NCBI GenBank assembly: GCA_023395755.1
Contig: JAEWYG010000086.1
Coordinates: forward strand, 1-25,314
Direction: 5' to 3'
Source: Actinomycetes bacterium
Lineage (GTDB): Bacteria > Actinomycetota > Coriobacteriia > Coriobacteriales > Eggerthellaceae
Length of the DNA: 25,314 bases
Notes under the pieces: model-generated
The model's input: the letters and a program-made list of their open reading frames with translations, nothing else
Databases searched by the model: none
Told to the model about the DNA's origin: nothing
Made by a program: the position numbers and the translations under genes
In this document: piece after piece, positions 23,592 through 25,314 of the stretch
Position numbering within the stretch: position 1 is the stretch's first letter
How the letters are laid out: every line of letters begins with the position of its first letter

Positions 23592-25085
23592 ATGGAAAAA
23601 AGTATGAGAGACTTTATTTCTGCACGTCAAAGCATATCCCCCACGCTCCTCATCTCATTGGTGGGAGGTTTAGTCCTCTTCTGGGCGTGTTTTTTCGCCA
23701 TGCTTATGCGTAACTCTTTTCTCGACCCCGGAATCGACCCACTGTGGTATCACCTTGCGTTACGTATTGCTTTTTTCATCGGATTTGGTACATGCTGTCT
23801 CATCTTGTCGCGTACGGCAGAAGGATATCCCTCCTCGCATAGACGTAATGTTATGGCGGCGCTTATTGTTCTTTACTCACTTATCGCCTTAGCCTCTCCC
23901 CTCATGTACACCTTAGTGGGAACACCGCTACCTTTGGCTTTCGATCTCATAGCATGGTCGTTTTCAGGCATAGGCCTTAGTTGCCTGCTCTTTTTCTGGC
24001 TTCCCGCCATCGCCTATTTGGACGAACAATCAGCCGCACAATGCTTAGCCTTCTCGACTGCCTGCGGAGGGTTTCTCTATCTGGTTATTAATCTGTTGCC
24101 CGCCTACTTTGGCATTGTCATGCTTGCGATCTGCCCCCTCGTGAGCCTCGGTGTTGCACATATCGTCACCAATGAGGTGCATGACTTTATGGAGCCAGTT
24201 CCCTTCCTTATCTCAAAAAAGAATGCCGGGCTATCGTGGTCATTTGGAGTAATCTATCTGACATATGGCATTGTGTTTGGTCTTGGCGCTGGCTCAATCA
24301 CTCAGCTCTCCGGAGGGGCATTGCTTCTCGGAAGCATTGCAGTATTTGTATTGGCCGGATCACTCGCTGCGTTTGCCTTCATGAACCGATTCGCAGGCCG
24401 CATGCGACAGATCGACGTTCTGCGCATGGTATTTCCCTTCCTGGTGATAGCCTTGGTTATTATGTCGCTCTCTGCTGGCATACCCTATGCGTTATCGAAT
24501 CTGCTGTTGTTAGCTGCATACGTGTTTTTAGTAGTGGTTAGCATTGCCTATGAGGTGCAAACTGCACGTCAGCGACATGCTTCTCCGTTGTTTTTTGTGG
24601 GAATGAGCCAAACGGTACTCAGCTTAGGTATGGCTGTTGGTTTTGGAGTAGGACTACTGCCGCTATCGGGGGATAGTACCGATTTTGCTATGCTATCGGC
24701 CGTAGCATTAGGACTCGTGGTGCTTCTTGCCATCTTTGTTACTTTCGCACCCAAGCGTGAGGCAGACACACCCACAGCAACCGACACGGAACACAAAGAA
24801 TCAGATCACGAGCAAGGGCGCTGGAAGGCCTGTTGCGCTATCGTTGCGCAAAACTCGAAACTTACAGCACGTGAAACCGAAGTATTTTTCCTTATGGCAA
24901 AAGGGCGAGGTATCGAACATATTCAGAATAAACTGTGCATTTCGGGGCATACCGTTAAAACGCATACGTATAACATTTACAGGAAGATGGGCATTGGCTC
25001 TCGGGAGGAACTGCTCGACGCTATCGAAGCCGCCGATCCCGGCAATCTCAAAGATACCGTAGCTTCACCGATCAATCTTCAATGA
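23592..25085 (+). CDS. membrane-bound LuxR-family regulator with about twelve transmembrane helices
   Basis: A 497-residue protein in two parts. Residues 1 to about 390 hold about twelve hydrophobic helices in the style of a transporter (for example LLISLVGGLVLFWACFFAML and LFFWLPAIAYL), probably sensing a ligand. A polar linker (about 390-420) leads to the LuxR helix-turn-helix: LTARETEVFFLMAKGRGIEH (from about 424), then ISGHTVKTHTYNIYRKMGI. Known: Eggerthellaceae carry many such regulators beside molybdoenzyme operons, and some induce dehydroxylases in response to their substrate. Inference: this one controls the divergent operon at 19952-23427. ATG 23592 is used as start. Its binding site is weak, and another in-frame ATG lies at 23604. 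A hairpin follows the gene at 25152-25195. Confidence 0.9.
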   Translation: MEKSMRDFISARQSISPTLLISLVGGLVLFWACFFAMLMRNSFLDPGIDPLWYHLALRIAFFIGFGTCCLILSRTAEGYPSSHRRNVMAALIVLYSLIALASPLMYTLVGTPLPLAFDLIAWSFSGIGLSCLLFFWLPAIAYLDEQSAAQCLAFSTACGGFLYLVINLLPAYFGIVMLAICPLVSLGVAHIVTNEVHDFMEPVPFLISKKNAGLSWSFGVIYLTYGIVFGLGAGSITQLSGGALLLGSIAVFVLAGSLAAFAFMNRFAGRMRQIDVLRMVFPFLVIALVIMSLSAGIPYALSNLLLLAAYVFLVVVSIAYEVQTARQRHASPLFFVGMSQTVLSLGMAVGFGVGLLPLSGDSTDFAMLSAVALGLVVLLAIFVTFAPKREADTPTATDTEHKESDHEQGRWKACCAIVAQNSKLTARETEVFFLMAKGRGIEHIQNKLCISGHTVKTHTYNIYRKMGIGSREELLDAIEAADPGNLKDTVASPINLQ

Positions 25086-25151
25086 AATCTTGCGGGTATT
25101 GCAGCGGACTTTCGTCGCCAAGTTATTACCCATGCCGGGCACGCAAAACGT

Positions 25152-25195
25152 AAAAAGTGGCTTATAGGACAAAAAAGTTTATAGGCCGACTTTTT
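25152..25195 (+). terminator. terminator of the LuxR-type regulator gene
   Basis: A stem of about 15 bases, AAAAAGTGGCTTATA against TATAGGCCGACTTTTT, with one bulge and one wobble. The A-run/T-run ends allow termination in both directions. Confidence 0.6.
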
Positions 25196-25274
25196 GTCAA
25201 CCTATCCTGAAAGTTTTCTGGAATACTCTTTCTGCATGCGATTTGTTTCGGTGAATTTTAGGCATACTAACCTC

Positions 25275-25298
25275 ACCCATTGATAGAATGGGTTTGTT
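25275..25298 (+). terminator. second hairpin terminator
   Basis: ACCCATT and AATGGGT (25275-25281, 25287-25293) pair perfectly around GATAG and are followed by TTGTTT. It may back up the previous terminator. Nothing else is seen between 25196 and the window end. Confidence 0.6.
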
Positions 25299-25314
25299 TG
25301 ATACGGCTGGCATC

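Noticed and set aside
23405..23713. 102-codon plus-strand frame overlapping the start of the regulator gene
   Set aside because: Begins inside the divergent catalytic gene, has no binding site and overlaps a clear LuxR-type gene in another frame.

Overview
The window looks like chromosomal DNA of an anaerobic actinobacterium of the class Coriobacteriia, probably an Eggerthellaceae relative such as Cryptobacterium, Slackia or Eggerthella. This is inferred from the mix of genes, not from a marker gene. A membrane regulator with about twelve helices and a C-terminal LuxR helix-turn-helix stands divergent to a cytoplasmic molybdopterin oxidoreductase operon, an arrangement typical of that family. 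Base composition looks near 50% G+C. No rRNA, tRNA or CRISPR array was seen.

Layout. 113-2037: oleate hydratase with its terminator. 2064-3900: a candidate small integrated element. It lies between two diverged copies of the last 31 codons of ychF and carries a small serine recombinase, a hairpin-rich non-coding tract, and what looks like a complete type I toxin-antitoxin locus. That locus has a 37-codon membrane peptide on the minus strand and a convergent RNA of about 95 nt on the plus strand. 3805-4878: the intact ychF. 4961-5192: a frameshifted small membrane protein gene. 5262-6644: an NSS sodium symporter, divergent from asnB (6954-8912). 9020-10528: an SSS-family sodium:solute symporter behind a leader with a terminator hairpin. 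10871-12883: a degenerate calcineurin-like phosphoesterase fused to an ArsS-type radical SAM domain. 13004-13735: an acidic protein of unknown function. 13861-14685: truA. 14764-18228: dnaE. 18555-19810: a plus-strand pair, a PPOX/NimA-like flavoprotein and a stand-alone B3/4 (PheT editing-like) protein. 19952-23427: a four-gene minus-strand redox operon (catalytic subunit, [4Fe-4S] subunit, four-helix membrane protein, CxxCxxCxxC small protein). 23592-25085: the divergent LuxR-type regulator.

How the parts fit. Most of the window is ordinary housekeeping and transport. The redox operon and its neighbouring regulator probably form a substrate-induced respiratory or dehydroxylation module. The most unusual stretch is 2064-3900. 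The two ychF ends encode the same peptide and differ in six codons, all synonymous or stop-for-stop. That is what is expected if an element brought its own 3' end of the target gene and displaced the native one. The toxin-antitoxin arrangement (convergent promoters, shared hairpin terminator, direct repeats near both 5' ends) resembles the par/Fst family of Gram-positive plasmids and could stabilise the element.
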